Source: Cupriavidus basilensis (lineage in GTDB: Bacteria > Pseudomonadota > Gammaproteobacteria > Burkholderiales > Burkholderiaceae). From it: a stretch of 64,000 nt of DNA. Below, piece after piece: positions 19,122 to 27,407 of the stretch (within the stretch, counting starts at the first letter, position 1; every line of letters starts with the position of its first letter). Location of the stretch: assembly GCF_029335485.1 (NCBI RefSeq), contig NZ_JARJLM010000559.1, positions 1 through 64,000 of the forward strand. The letters are read 5' to 3'. The notes beneath the pieces were generated by a model. It made no database searches and had not been told where the DNA came from. It was given only the letters and a program-made list of their open reading frames with translations. The translations under genes and the position numbers were made by a program.

Positions 19122-20150
19122 ATGATTATTCGAGCTCGCGCACCCCTTCGCCTTGGTCTTGCCGGTGGTGGTACCGACGTGTCGCCGTATTGCGACATCC
19201 ACACTGGGGCAGTTTTGAATGCGACTATCGATAGATATGCGTATGCAGTAATAAAGATACTTGACGAGCCGATTGTCCGATTTGTTGCATCCGACCAGGT
19301 GCTTGTTTCGGAACACAGCGTCGATGATGTTCTGTCGACCGGCTCAAAGCTGGCGCTGCACGCCGCGGTATATCGCGAAATCATGCAGGTCTATAATAAT
19401 TCGGTGCCGATGGCGCTCGAGTTGACGACTTTCTGCGATGCGCCGGCGGGTTCGGGGCTCGGCTCTTCCTCGACTCTGGTCGTGACAATGATCAAGGCGT
19501 TTGCCGAGCTTCTCAGGCTTCCGCTGGATGACTACACCATTGCGCGCATGGCTTTCAAGATCGAGCGCATCGATTGTGGCTTGAAGGGCGGGCGGCAAGA
19601 CCAATACTCGGCCACTTTCGGCGGCTTCAACTTCATGGAGTTTTACGCGGAAGAACGGGCGCTTATCAGTCCGCTTCGCATCAAGAGCTGGATTATCAGC
19701 GAACTGGAAGCGTCACTGGTGTTATTCTACACCGGCGTGTCACGGGAATCGGCCAAGATAATCGCAGATCAAAGTGATAATATGCAGTCCGGAAAGCAGG
19801 ATGCTATGGAGACATTTCATAACATCAAGCATGAGGCCTTCGTGATGAAGGAGTGCCTGCTTAAAGGCGATTTTGCCGGGATTGTCGATTCCATGCGGCA
19901 AGGGTGGGAGAACAAGAAGAAAAGCGCGCGGACCGTCTCCAATCCGCATATCGACGAGATCTATGATGCCGCTATTTCAGCCGGCGCGTCGGCAGGTAAG
20001 GTCTCTGGTGCTGGGGGTGGGGGATTCATGATGTTCTTTGTGCCGCCCGACCGGCGCATGGAAGTGATTCGCACATTGAATAATTATGAAGGCCAGGTTA
20101 GTAACGCGCATTTTACCAAGCACGGCACCCAAGCATGGAGCATTGCATGA
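19122..20150 (+). CDS. hddA: D-glycero-alpha-D-manno-heptose-7-phosphate kinase
   Basis: A 342-residue GHMP kinase of the GDP-D,D-heptose pathway, phosphorylating heptose-7-phosphate at C1. N-terminal RAPLRLGLAGGGTDVSPYCD, the ATP loop APAGSGLGSSSTLVV and the C-terminal KVSGAGGGGFMMFF are the three GHMP motifs. ATG at 19122 has AGGTGA upstream; an earlier in-frame start at 19080 has no family similarity. It overlaps gmhA. The set hddA-gmhA-hddC-gmhB corresponds to wcbL-gmhA-wcbM-wcbN of the Burkholderia capsule. Confidence 0.92.
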   Translation: MIIRARAPLRLGLAGGGTDVSPYCDIHTGAVLNATIDRYAYAVIKILDEPIVRFVASDQVLVSEHSVDDVLSTGSKLALHAAVYREIMQVYNNSVPMALELTTFCDAPAGSGLGSSSTLVVTMIKAFAELLRLPLDDYTIARMAFKIERIDCGLKGGRQDQYSATFGGFNFMEFYAEERALISPLRIKSWIISELEASLVLFYTGVSRESAKIIADQSDNMQSGKQDAMETFHNIKHEAFVMKECLLKGDFAGIVDSMRQGWENKKKSARTVSNPHIDEIYDAAISAGASAGKVSGAGGGGFMMFFVPPDRRMEVIRTLNNYEGQVSNAHFTKHGTQAWSIA

Positions 20151-20734
20151 ACAACACCTACATCGTTGAGCAGGTCAAGGAAACACAGCGCATCATGGGC
20201 GAGATGCTCGGTGACCGGGCGTTGTTGGCAGTTGTCGAGGCGGCCGCTCTGGCTTGCGTGAAATCGCTGAAAGCCGGTGGCAAGATTCTTCTGGCGGGCA
20301 ATGGCGGCAGTGCCGCAGATGCCCAGCATATTGCAGGGGAACTTGTGAGTCGCTTTGCATTCGACCGGCCCGGGCTTCCGGCAGTCGCCTTGACGACCGA
20401 TTCCTCGATCATGACTGCAATCGGCAATGACTACGGCTTCGAGAAACTGTTTGAACGCCAGGTTCAGGCACAAGGCAAGCCGGGCGATGTGCTGATCGGC
20501 TATTCGACATCGGGTAAATCGCCAAATATTCTCAAAGCCTTCGAGATGGCACGCCAATCCGGCATCGCTACGATTGGCCTGACCGGTAATCGCGGTGGCC
20601 CCATGACGGAACTTTGCGATTATCTGCTGGCAGTTCCCTCGGGAAATACGCCCAAGATCCAGGAGGGGCATTTGGTGCTGGGCCATACTCTTTGCGGAAT
20701 CATAGAGAATGAGATCTTCGGGGAGGCCGCTTGA
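20147..20734 (+). CDS. gmhA: Sedoheptulose-7-phosphate isomerase
   Basis: A 195-residue SIS-domain isomerase giving D-glycero-D-manno-heptose-7-phosphate, the first heptose step. GGKILLAGNGGSAADAQHIAGELV, IGYSTSGKSPN and the late EGHLVLGHTLCGIIE are characteristic. ATG at 20147 has GGAG 6 nt upstream and shares ATGA with the hddA stop. A general LPS gmhA normally lies elsewhere in the genome, so this is likely a pathway-dedicated copy. Confidence 0.94.
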   Translation: MNNTYIVEQVKETQRIMGEMLGDRALLAVVEAAALACVKSLKAGGKILLAGNGGSAADAQHIAGELVSRFAFDRPGLPAVALTTDSSIMTAIGNDYGFEKLFERQVQAQGKPGDVLIGYSTSGKSPNILKAFEMARQSGIATIGLTGNRGGPMTELCDYLLAVPSGNTPKIQEGHLVLGHTLCGIIENEIFGEAA

Positions 20735-21426
20735 TGGAGGCTATCATTCTGGCTGGTGGCCTCGGTACTCGCCTCCGCGAAGTGGTGGCGGATGTGCCCA
20801 AGGTCATGGCTCCCGTCGCGGGTCGGCCCTTCCTGGAGATTCTCCTGGCAACTCTGGCGCGCAAAGGTTTCACGCGGGTGGTGCTGTCGCTCGGCTACCT
20901 GGCGGACAAGGTGATGGGACATTTTGGCAGCAGTTTCGGGAGCATGGAACTGGTTTATGAGGTCGAGAATGTTCCCTTGGGTACGGGCGGAGCCATGCGG
21001 GCTGCCCTGAACCGTTGCAAGAGCGAGCATGTCTTTGTCTTCAACGGCGACACCTTTCTGGATTTGGAGGTCGGCGACGTCGAACTGGACTGGAGTCGCC
21101 ATCGCGCTCCGATCATCGTGGCTCGTGAGGTGCCCGACACAAAGCGATATGGCCGCCTCGATACCCTGAGCGGCCGTGTACTCGGTTTCGCGGAGAAGGG
21201 AATGTCTGGCCCTGGCCTGATCAACGCCGGATGCTATGTCTTGCCGCGTGGAATTCTGGATCAGTTTGAATTGGGGCGGACATTTTCGTTTGAAACCGGG
21301 TATTTGGCGGATGCCGTCAAAGAGCAGCAATTCAATGTTTTCGTAACCCGGGGGTATTTCATCGACATCGGCGTGCCCGAGGATTACGCGCGTGCCCAGG
21401 GCGAATTGGCGGGCATTGGGGAATGA
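20734..21426 (+). CDS. hddC: D-glycero-alpha-D-manno-heptose-1-phosphate guanylyltransferase
   Basis: A 230-residue sugar nucleotidyltransferase with signature IILAGGLGTRLREVVADVPK, then VPLGTGGAMRAAL, FVFNGDTFLD and the C-terminal YFIDIGVPEDYARAQ. It makes GDP-D-glycero-alpha-D-manno-heptose. GGGAGG lies 7 nt before the ATG, which overlaps the gmhA stop by 1 nt (TGATG). Guanylyl specificity is inferred from the hdd context; the fold alone does not prove the base. Confidence 0.9.
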   Translation: MEAIILAGGLGTRLREVVADVPKVMAPVAGRPFLEILLATLARKGFTRVVLSLGYLADKVMGHFGSSFGSMELVYEVENVPLGTGGAMRAALNRCKSEHVFVFNGDTFLDLEVGDVELDWSRHRAPIIVAREVPDTKRYGRLDTLSGRVLGFAEKGMSGPGLINAGCYVLPRGILDQFELGRTFSFETGYLADAVKEQQFNVFVTRGYFIDIGVPEDYARAQGELAGIGE

Positions 21427-21980
21427 TGGGACGGCCAGCACTGTTTCTTGATCGCGATGGCGTCGTGAATGTTGACCATGGATATGTGTCGACTCCGGCC
21501 GATTTCGAGTTCCTGGATGGGATTTTTGATCTCTGTCGGGCCGCAAAGCAGCTTGGTTATTGGATTTTTATTATTACCAACCAGGCCGGCATTGGGCGTG
21601 GATATTACACCGAAGAAGACTTCCAGATCCTGACCGAGTGGATGAAGGATGCCTTCAAGGCTGCCGGCGCGGAGGTCGATGCGGTCTACTACAGCCCGTA
21701 TCACCCCGAGCATGGCGTGGGCCAGTACAAGAGGGACAGCGATTGCCGCAAGCCTAAGCCAGGAATGCTTGTGCAGGCGACCAAGGATTTTGAAGTGGAT
21801 CTTGCCGGATCGGTGCTTGTCGGAGACAAGGTAACGGATATTGCAGCCGGTATCGCGGCGGGTGTCGCTCGTAACTTGCTGTTTATCCCCCCGCTGGGCA
21901 AGAGTTACGAGCAGGCACCGAACGGGGCCACTGCAGTCATCAAGTCTCTGCGAGAGGCGGTTGCCTATTTAGGGAATTGA
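21423..21980 (+). CDS. gmhB: D-glycero-D-manno-heptose-1,7-bisphosphate 7-phosphatase
   Basis: A 185-residue HAD phosphatase. Motif I LFLDRDGVVNVDHGYV, motif II IITNQAGIGRGYY, and the C-terminal LVGDKVTDIAAG are intact. In E. coli GmhB four residues (CxH...CxC) bind zinc next to RKPxPGM. Here the equivalent stretch reads SPYHPEHG...SDCRKPKPGM, keeping one His and one Cys but apparently losing the other two Cys. It overlaps hddC by ATGA and ends the four-gene heptose run. Confidence 0.9.
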   Translation: MMGRPALFLDRDGVVNVDHGYVSTPADFEFLDGIFDLCRAAKQLGYWIFIITNQAGIGRGYYTEEDFQILTEWMKDAFKAAGAEVDAVYYSPYHPEHGVGQYKRDSDCRKPKPGMLVQATKDFEVDLAGSVLVGDKVTDIAAGIAAGVARNLLFIPPLGKSYEQAPNGATAVIKSLREAVAYLGN

Positions 21981-22014
21981 GTGCGGAGGCTATGGTTGTG
22001 TTATCCGAAGCGGC

Positions 22015-22034
22015 CCCTGTGAAAGCAGGGTTTT
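22015..22034 (+). terminator. Possible intrinsic terminator after gmhB
   Basis: Stem CCCTG/CAGGG with loop TGAAAG is followed directly by TTTT, 35 nt after the gmhB stop and 58 nt before rfbA. The stem is short. If real, it separates the heptose operon from rfbA-rfbC. Confidence 0.4.
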
Positions 22035-22091
22035 GAGCGCTTTTTGGATATGATCGAGGAATCAGTGATGAATCGATCCGAGGAAAAATAT

Positions 22092-22964
22092 ATGACAGCA
22101 CGCAAAGGTATTATTCTCGCGGGTGGGGCGGGGACTCGGCTCTATCCGGTTACACAGGCGGTTTCGAAGCAATTGATGCCGGTTTATGACAAGCCGATGA
22201 TCTACTACCCGCTCAGTACGCTGATGCTGGCGGGAATACGGGAAGTCCTGGTGATTTCCACGCAGCACGATACGCCGCGTTTCGCTGAGTTGCTTGGGGA
22301 CGGCCATCAATGGGGCATGAACATCAGCTACGCGGTACAGCCCTCACCGGACGGACTGGCGCAGGCGTTCATTATCGGCCGGGATTTTCTGAATGGCGAT
22401 TCCTGTGCCCTGGTTCTGGGGGATAACGTATTCCACGGGCACGATCTGCCGAAAATTCTGAGAAATGCCGATTCCCGTCAGAGCGGGGCCACGGTGTTTG
22501 CTTATCATGTGCATGATCCCGAGCGCTATGGCGTGGTGGAGTTCGATGGCAACCAGGCCGCTATCAGCATCGAGGAAAAGCCGCTGCAGCCCAAGAGCAA
22601 CTATGCGGTGACAGGCCTGTATTTCTATGATCGGCAGGTCTGCGATATTGCTGCCGAGATCAAGCCCTCGGCTCGGGGAGAGCTGGAAATCACGGATGTG
22701 AATCGCCGCTATCTGGAACAAGGCGAGCTTAACGTCGAGATCATGGGGCGGGGTTACGCCTGGCTCGATACCGGTACCCACGACAGCCTTCTGGATGCCG
22801 CGAGCTTCATCGCTACGCTGCAGAAGCGGCAAGGCCTGATGGTTGCCTGTCCGGAAGAGATCGCTTACGGGCAAGGCTGGATCGACGCGGCCAAGGTGCA
22901 GGCGCTGGCCGCGCCCCTTGCCAAGAATGGATATGGCAAGTACCTGCTTGGCCTATTGAACTAG
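22092..22964 (+). CDS. rfbA: Glucose-1-phosphate thymidylyltransferase
   Basis: RmlA, first step of dTDP-L-rhamnose synthesis. Signature [21 protein letters not shown] with [20 protein letters not shown], then [12 protein letters not shown] and FVAY-type [16 protein letters not shown], and the C-terminal [21 protein letters not shown] at 22092 with GAGGAAA upstream gives the usual 290 residues; starts further upstream lack similarity. It is followed 11 nt later by rfbC and separated from rfbBD by the heptose/EPS insert. Confidence 0.95.
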   Translation: MTARKGIILAGGAGTRLYPVTQAVSKQLMPVYDKPMIYYPLSTLMLAGIREVLVISTQHDTPRFAELLGDGHQWGMNISYAVQPSPDGLAQAFIIGRDFLNGDSCALVLGDNVFHGHDLPKILRNADSRQSGATVFAYHVHDPERYGVVEFDGNQAAISIEEKPLQPKSNYAVTGLYFYDRQVCDIAAEIKPSARGELEITDVNRRYLEQGELNVEIMGRGYAWLDTGTHDSLLDAASFIATLQKRQGLMVACPEEIAYGQGWIDAAKVQALAAPLAKNGYGKYLLGLLN

Positions 22965-22975
22965 AGAGGACGGAG

Positions 22976-23527
22976 ATGCCTTTTTTAGCGACACCGACAG
23001 CGTTGCCGGAAGTCCTGATTCTGGAGCCAAGGGTCTTTGGCGATGACAGGGGCTTTTTCTTCGAGAGCTTCAACCAGAGAGATTTCCAGGAGGTCACGGG
23101 CGTCGACACGCCATTTGTGCAGGATAACCACAGCCGCTCCGCCAAGGGCGTGCTGCGCGGCTTGCACTATCAAATCCAGCATCCCCAAGGAAAACTGGTA
23201 CGGGTTTCGCGTGGTGAAGTGTTTGATGTGGCGGTCGACCTGCGCCGTAGTTCTCCGAACTTCGGCAAGTGGGCAGGCGTGGTGCTTTCGGAGGAGAACA
23301 AACGGCAACTCTGGGTACCTCCGGGTTTTGCGCATGGTTTCGTTGCCATGAGCGATGTCGCGGAAGTTCTATATAAGACCACTGACTACTGGTATCCGGA
23401 GCATGAGCGTAGCCTGGTCTGGAACGATCCCACCGTAGCGGTGCAGTGGCCGATCGACGCAGAACCGACGCTTGCCGCAAAGGATGCGGCGGGGAAACTA
23501 TTGGATGAGGCCGATACGTTCGATTGA
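22976..23527 (+). CDS. rfbC: dTDP-4-dehydrorhamnose 3,5-epimerase
   Basis: RmlC, a 183-residue cupin that epimerises C3 and C5 of the 4-keto sugar. DDRGFFFESFNQRDF, the catalytic-His region KGVLRGLHYQIQHPQGKLV, and VPPGFAHGFVAMSD are all present. A strong GAGAGGACGGAG precedes the ATG. It is the last plus-strand gene of the block and converges with the flippase at 23745. Confidence 0.95.
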   Translation: MPFLATPTALPEVLILEPRVFGDDRGFFFESFNQRDFQEVTGVDTPFVQDNHSRSAKGVLRGLHYQIQHPQGKLVRVSRGEVFDVAVDLRRSSPNFGKWAGVVLSEENKRQLWVPPGFAHGFVAMSDVAEVLYKTTDYWYPEHERSLVWNDPTVAVQWPIDAEPTLAAKDAAGKLLDEADTFD

Positions 23528-23532
23528 CGAGC

Positions 23533-23608
23533 GGATCAGGATGACGCGATCTGCCTGATCCCGGGCGTCAAGGGCGCATGTGGAGCACCTCGCCGAGGCT
23601 GCTCCACA
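23533..23608. terminator. Two hairpins between convergent rfbC and the flippase
   Basis: First hairpin: GGATCAGG (23533-23540) and CCTGATCC (23554-23561), loop 13 nt, beginning 6 nt after the rfbC stop. Second: TGTGGAGCA (23579-23587) and TGCTCCACA (23600-23608) with an inner CCTC/GAGG stem. Neither has a T-run on either strand, so they are more likely transcript-end stabilisers or pause sites than classic intrinsic terminators. The rest of the 217-bp convergent spacer (to 23744) shows nothing recognisable. Confidence 0.45.
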
Positions 23609-23744
23609 TTGGCCTTCACGCCGTGGAACATCGACACGAATCGTCCTTGCTGCGCTCCGGGCAGCATGGGAGTCGCCGTTTTCCCATGCCCGTGTAGCGG
23701 GAGGCGCCTGGCAAACTCCCATTCAGGTATGCGATCAGGACCGG

Positions 23745-25013
23745 TCAGGCTGGCGCATCCTGCTTCGCCTGTTCGTCGATGGCTGGCCTGCTCTCGCGAA
23801 AATAGAACCATGCGAATGCGGCAGCCCCGAACAACTCGGTCAGTATGACTGAAAGGATGGTGCCCTGCGCACCCAGATAGCGGGTGAGCGGCACGACATA
23901 AATCAAGTGGAGGCACGTCGCGGCGATGTACACATTCTTCAGCAGCCGGGTCTTGCCCATGGCCATCAAGCCAAGATTGCCAAAGACAAGTGCGACACCG
24001 ATGATGGGCAAGAGCACTGCCTCCAACTTCAGGAGCGCGATCGATGAGTGGAATTGCTCACCCAGCCAGAACGTGACAGCCCAGTTCGCACCTAGCAGAA
24101 TCACGGCGAACATGACAACCGCGGAGCCGAAGATCGCAAGCATCGCAACGCGCAGAAGCTTCCGTGCCGCGGTTGGATCAATGGCGTTGTATTGGCTGAT
24201 GCGAGGATAGAACGCTTGTCCGATGACCACGAAGACCGCTTGCGCCGCCAGGCGGATCTTGTCAGCCATTGCGAACTGGCCGACGGCCACCGGACCATAG
24301 AAATAATTCAGCAGGATTGAATTGAAGTTTACATAGAAGCTCACCATCACGACTGACAGGAACACCGGGAAGCCATCGGTGAGGGTGTCGTAAATGGCCC
24401 GCATCCGTACCGCCACGAATGACGCCAGCTTCTTTCTGGCCACGATCAACAGAGCCGCCGCGGCGAGCACCACATTGCCAAGACTGATGCCGAGCGCCGC
24501 GAATGCCGCATCGCCATTGCCCTTCACCAGGAGGACCACGCAAAGTACGCTTGCCGCCTTCGAAACGAAGGTAGGGAGAACGAGCGATTTCATTCGCTCG
24601 AGTCCCTGGAACAGCCACAAGGGTGTCAGCGCGTTGGCAATCAGGCCCAGGCTGGCCGCGGCGAAAACCGCCCAGTGCGATGTGATATCGGGAACGAAGG
24701 CGATACCGGCTATGAGAAGCAGGAGTGCGCCGAGCATGAGCGCGAACCGGCCTGCCATCGTGCAAGAGAACACCTCGCTGAGCATGCGCGGGTCGTCCCG
24801 ATGCAAGGATACAAGCCGGGTTGCCGTCAGGTTGTAGCCATAGTCGGTCAGCAGGGTCAGATATTGCATGATAGCCTGGCAATAGGCGAGCACGCCGAAC
24901 TCCTTGACCCCTAGCACGCCGCCGAGATATGGCAGCAACAGCAGCGGAAAGAGGTAGTTACCCCCTTGAATCAGAATCAAATACAGTACTGTCTTCTTGA
25001 TTGAAGTGCTCAT
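23745..25013 (-). CDS. wzx: Polysaccharide flippase, Wzx/MATE-like
   Basis: A 422-residue polytopic protein (about 12 helices) of the polysaccharide-synthesis family PF01943/PF13440. N-terminal LYLILIQGGNYLFPLLLLPYLGGVLG and FGVLAYCQAIMQYL are typical of O-antigen flippases moving undecaprenyl-PP-linked repeats across the inner membrane. The hydrophilic C-terminus is short. ATG at 25013. It is separated by 390 bp from the upstream deacetylase gene, so it may be transcribed on its own. A second flippase is at 33373. Confidence 0.88.
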   Translation of the reverse strand: MSTSIKKTVLYLILIQGGNYLFPLLLLPYLGGVLGVKEFGVLAYCQAIMQYLTLLTDYGYNLTATRLVSLHRDDPRMLSEVFSCTMAGRFALMLGALLLLIAGIAFVPDITSHWAVFAAASLGLIANALTPLWLFQGLERMKSLVLPTFVSKAASVLCVVLLVKGNGDAAFAALGISLGNVVLAAAALLIVARKKLASFVAVRMRAIYDTLTDGFPVFLSVVMVSFYVNFNSILLNYFYGPVAVGQFAMADKIRLAAQAVFVVIGQAFYPRISQYNAIDPTAARKLLRVAMLAIFGSAVVMFAVILLGANWAVTFWLGEQFHSSIALLKLEAVLLPIIGVALVFGNLGLMAMGKTRLLKNVYIAATCLHLIYVVPLTRYLGAQGTILSVILTELFGAAAFAWFYFRESRPAIDEQAKQDAPA

Positions 25014-25403
25014 CGGCTTTCTTTAACAGCGTGCGGAGAACACGCGTAGTCACGCGCTCTTGGAGAGGGACCGTATATGTACCGCAGCCGACAAATATCC
25101 CAATCATCGTGCGGATGGAAACTGGCCGCATTCAAGGGCGGAAAAGGTGTGCCATACGCAGTCAGTTTTGTGGCGCCGCGTACGCGCGGGCGTTCGGGGT
25201 GTCTGCTGTCTCCGGGCGCGCGGTTTCTGCACAGTCGAGGGCAGACGGCGGAGCGCAGGGAAAGGGATTCCAAATCTGTCGTCGCGCTTCGGGGTGATGC
25301 TGATTGCACCTCGTTGCCGGCAGAAAGGACGCGTTTACCCGTACCCTATGAACCGTGGCGAGTGTAGCACGACGGTTGTCGATCTGCCCTTCACCAGCCG
25401 CGG
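25014..25403. other. 390-bp spacer without a recognisable gene
   Basis: No frame on either strand reads like a protein, and no strong hairpin or consensus promoter was found. It must hold any independent promoter for the minus-strand flippase gene. An AT-poor stretch runs through most of it. Confidence 0.5.
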
Positions 25404-26204
25404 CTAAGTCCCCGTTTCTGGCGGCCTACTTGCAAGCCAAGCCAGTATCTTCGAGCTGAGAGAAGTCCAGGTTGAAAAACGGCGTTGCTCGTAATACAGC
25501 AAACCGTCGTGGGGGCGCTCAAGGATACGCTGCCGGCTGATTGCCTGTACGGCTTGCGTTCCGGAGAATATGTAATGCAAGAGGAGAAAGGGAAATAATC
25601 CGATCCAGCTGCCTCGCTGGGAGGGATAGCTGAGTGCATATCCCAGGAATCGGATGCGCTGCCGCCAGCGAATCCGTGTAGTGCTGACCGGGCCATTCTC
25701 GCTCAATGGATTCAGGATGCGGAAGAGTGGCCGAGGGCAACGCAGCGCATTGTAAAGTGGAAATTGCCTGACGCAGGCGGCCAGTCCCAGTTCCGTGCAA
25801 AGCTGAACGGCAAAGGCATGCAGGCCGTCATGGTCGGGATGGCCCCCTTCCCAAGCCGGGACGAACACGGCACCAATGGATGAAAACGACGACAGCCACG
25901 CTTTGGTCCAGACGAATGCCGGCTGCAGCGAATCGACCAGCTTGCCATCGGCTATATCGAGCTGTGCGCCGGCAAAAACCACGTCCTGCGGTTGTACTCC
26001 CAGACGGCTTAGTACGGCCAGCGACTCCTGGTTACGGCGCGCCGGGTCGGCTCCATGCGGTACGCCGCTAGTAAAGTATGCACAGACGATGCGCCGCCCC
26101 AACCGTTGTTCTGTGAGAATCTGCTGGTAGACGCCGAATTCATCGTCCTGATGGGCGAACAGGAATACTGAAACCGGCCTCACCTTGTACTTTTCAATAG
26201 GCAT
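25404..26204 (-). CDS. PIG-L/LmbE family N-deacetylase
   Basis: A 266-residue zinc N-deacetylase-like protein. The metal motif is FAHQDDE (His18, Asp20-21), a variant of the usual AHPDDE, with the second site GGHPDHDG (His122, His125). The family removes N-acetyl groups from GlcNAc-lipids, mycothiol precursors and similar. ATG at 26204 overlaps the upstream acetyltransferase stop by 11 nt. It ends a five-gene overlapping set with GtrA, GtrB-like GT2 and a GT-C, suggesting it deacetylates a lipid-linked HexNAc. A C-terminal hydrophobic stretch (residues ~205-220) may touch the membrane. Confidence 0.82.
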   Translation of the reverse strand: MPIEKYKVRPVSVFLFAHQDDEFGVYQQILTEQRLGRRIVCAYFTSGVPHGADPARRNQESLAVLSRLGVQPQDVVFAGAQLDIADGKLVDSLQPAFVWTKAWLSSFSSIGAVFVPAWEGGHPDHDGLHAFAVQLCTELGLAACVRQFPLYNALRCPRPLFRILNPLSENGPVSTTRIRWRQRIRFLGYALSYPSQRGSWIGLFPFLLLHYIFSGTQAVQAISRQRILERPHDGLLYYEQRRFSTWTSLSSKILAWLASRPPETGT

Positions 26205-27048
26205 CAAAGTCTAGAAAGGTAAAATGAATATGATTTCTATCCAGCGTCGTTCCCTGTGTGTCTAGCGGGCGATATATCATGTTGAGGGGCGATGGGCGCA
26301 GACGTTGCGGGATATGAGCATACGTCGAGAATCGGCGGGAAGCGCCGGGTACAAGTCCCAAATATAGGCGTAGCGGCGAGCGAGGCCCGCCATGCCCCGC
26401 TATGCAAGGATCGGCCGGAAAAGGCAATTCTGTGTAGGCCGACAGCAGTCGGCCGGAAGCCTGGGCGTATAGTCCGAGTCGGTCCGCCAGATCAAAGCCA
26501 TGGACAGGATTGACAGGATTGGAGCATCGCCATTTGAGGGATTCCGGTGTCCAGATTCGTTCAAATTGAGCGTCACGCGACACTTGGGAAAAATCGATGC
26601 CGAGTCGCCCGATCCCGACCATGGCATCCAGCGGTTGCACAAGCTGGAAACCCAGCTTGCGCACGAAGCCAGGCGTGCTATTGGCATTGGCCACCCCGTA
26701 CACGCAATGAAAACCGAGCTCGGCCCCAGTCCGGTACGTCATTTCCGCGAGCTTGGTGAAAAGGCCCTGTCCTTGGTAGTCCGGGTGTGTCGCCGTATTC
26801 AACGACAGCAGCGCCCTGACTGGCGCGCCACCTACCCGAACCGTTGCCGGAATGCAGACGTAGTGGGCCGCCAACCGATCTCCATCAAAGGCATCGAACC
26901 CGATCACCTTGCCATCGGGATTGTCCTTGTATAACCACCTCAAGAAGGCCGCACCAAATTTCGTCGAGGCAGGAAAACACTTTAGAAAAAGCTCCTGATA
27001 GCGCTGCAGCCTATCCTGCTCGACACCGACTGGCGAAAAAGTGATCAT
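26194..27048 (-). CDS. GNAT family N-acetyltransferase
   Basis: A 284-residue protein with the acetyl-CoA-binding region LLSLNTATHPDYQGQGLFTKLAEM (Q/RxxGxG/A as YQGQGL) and a following GVANANSTPGFVRKLGF that fits beta5/alpha4 of GNAT proteins. N-terminal MITFSPVGVEQDRLQRYQ starts at ATG 27048. A much longer open frame to 27495 exists, but that extension is the shadow of gtrA and the GT2 gene. The start shares ATGA with the gtrA stop. Likely acyl acceptor: an amino sugar made by the neighbouring enzymes; the substrate is inferred only. Confidence 0.75.
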   Translation of the reverse strand: MITFSPVGVEQDRLQRYQELFLKCFPASTKFGAAFLRWLYKDNPDGKVIGFDAFDGDRLAAHYVCIPATVRVGGAPVRALLSLNTATHPDYQGQGLFTKLAEMTYRTGAELGFHCVYGVANANSTPGFVRKLGFQLVQPLDAMVGIGRLGIDFSQVSRDAQFERIWTPESLKWRCSNPVNPVHGFDLADRLGLYAQASGRLLSAYTELPFPADPCIAGHGGPRSPLRLYLGLVPGASRRFSTYAHIPQRLRPSPLNMIYRPLDTQGTTLDRNHIHFTFLDFDAY

Positions 27049-27407
27049 CTGAATACCCAGTGCCTGCTTAAAATAAAGCCGTTGGCCGCAACGACAGGTA
27101 GCGATGCGATTTTCCCTATCATCACACTGCCGAAAAGATGCTGAGAGATAACGACGAAAGCTAGTGTAATAAAATAGTTCGATAGCACGACAATGCCGAA
27201 CCTGAAGGCCGTCCTTATCGAACTGCGCGCCCTGAAAGTGATGCGGGCGTGACACGCATAGTTGAATACCAGCCCGATCCCAAAGCCTGCGGAGACAGCG
27301 GCTCCATACTGTATCCCCCAATGGATCAGGGTTTGCATCGCGGCTATGTCGATCGCGGCGGAAAGAATACCTACGCCGACGAAGATAATGAACTGGCGGT
27401 TGATCAT
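27045..27407 (-). CDS. gtrA: GtrA-family membrane protein
   Basis: A 120-residue protein with four transmembrane helices, MINRQFIIFVGVGILSAAID at the start, FNYACHARITFR in the middle and a terminal SRHWVFR, all typical of GtrA. In phage O-antigen modification cassettes GtrA flips undecaprenyl-phosphate-linked sugar to the periplasm. ATGA overlaps at both ends tie it to the GT2 gene upstream and the GNAT gene downstream. Confidence 0.85.
   Translation of the reverse strand: MINRQFIIFVGVGILSAAIDIAAMQTLIHWGIQYGAAVSAGFGIGLVFNYACHARITFRARSSIRTAFRFGIVVLSNYFITLAFVVISQHLFGSVMIGKIASLPVVAANGFILSRHWVFR

Noticed and set aside
23609..23744. Minus-strand reading through the convergent spacer past the flippase stop
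   Set aside because: An open frame exists but shows no similarity or start signal; treated as non-coding.
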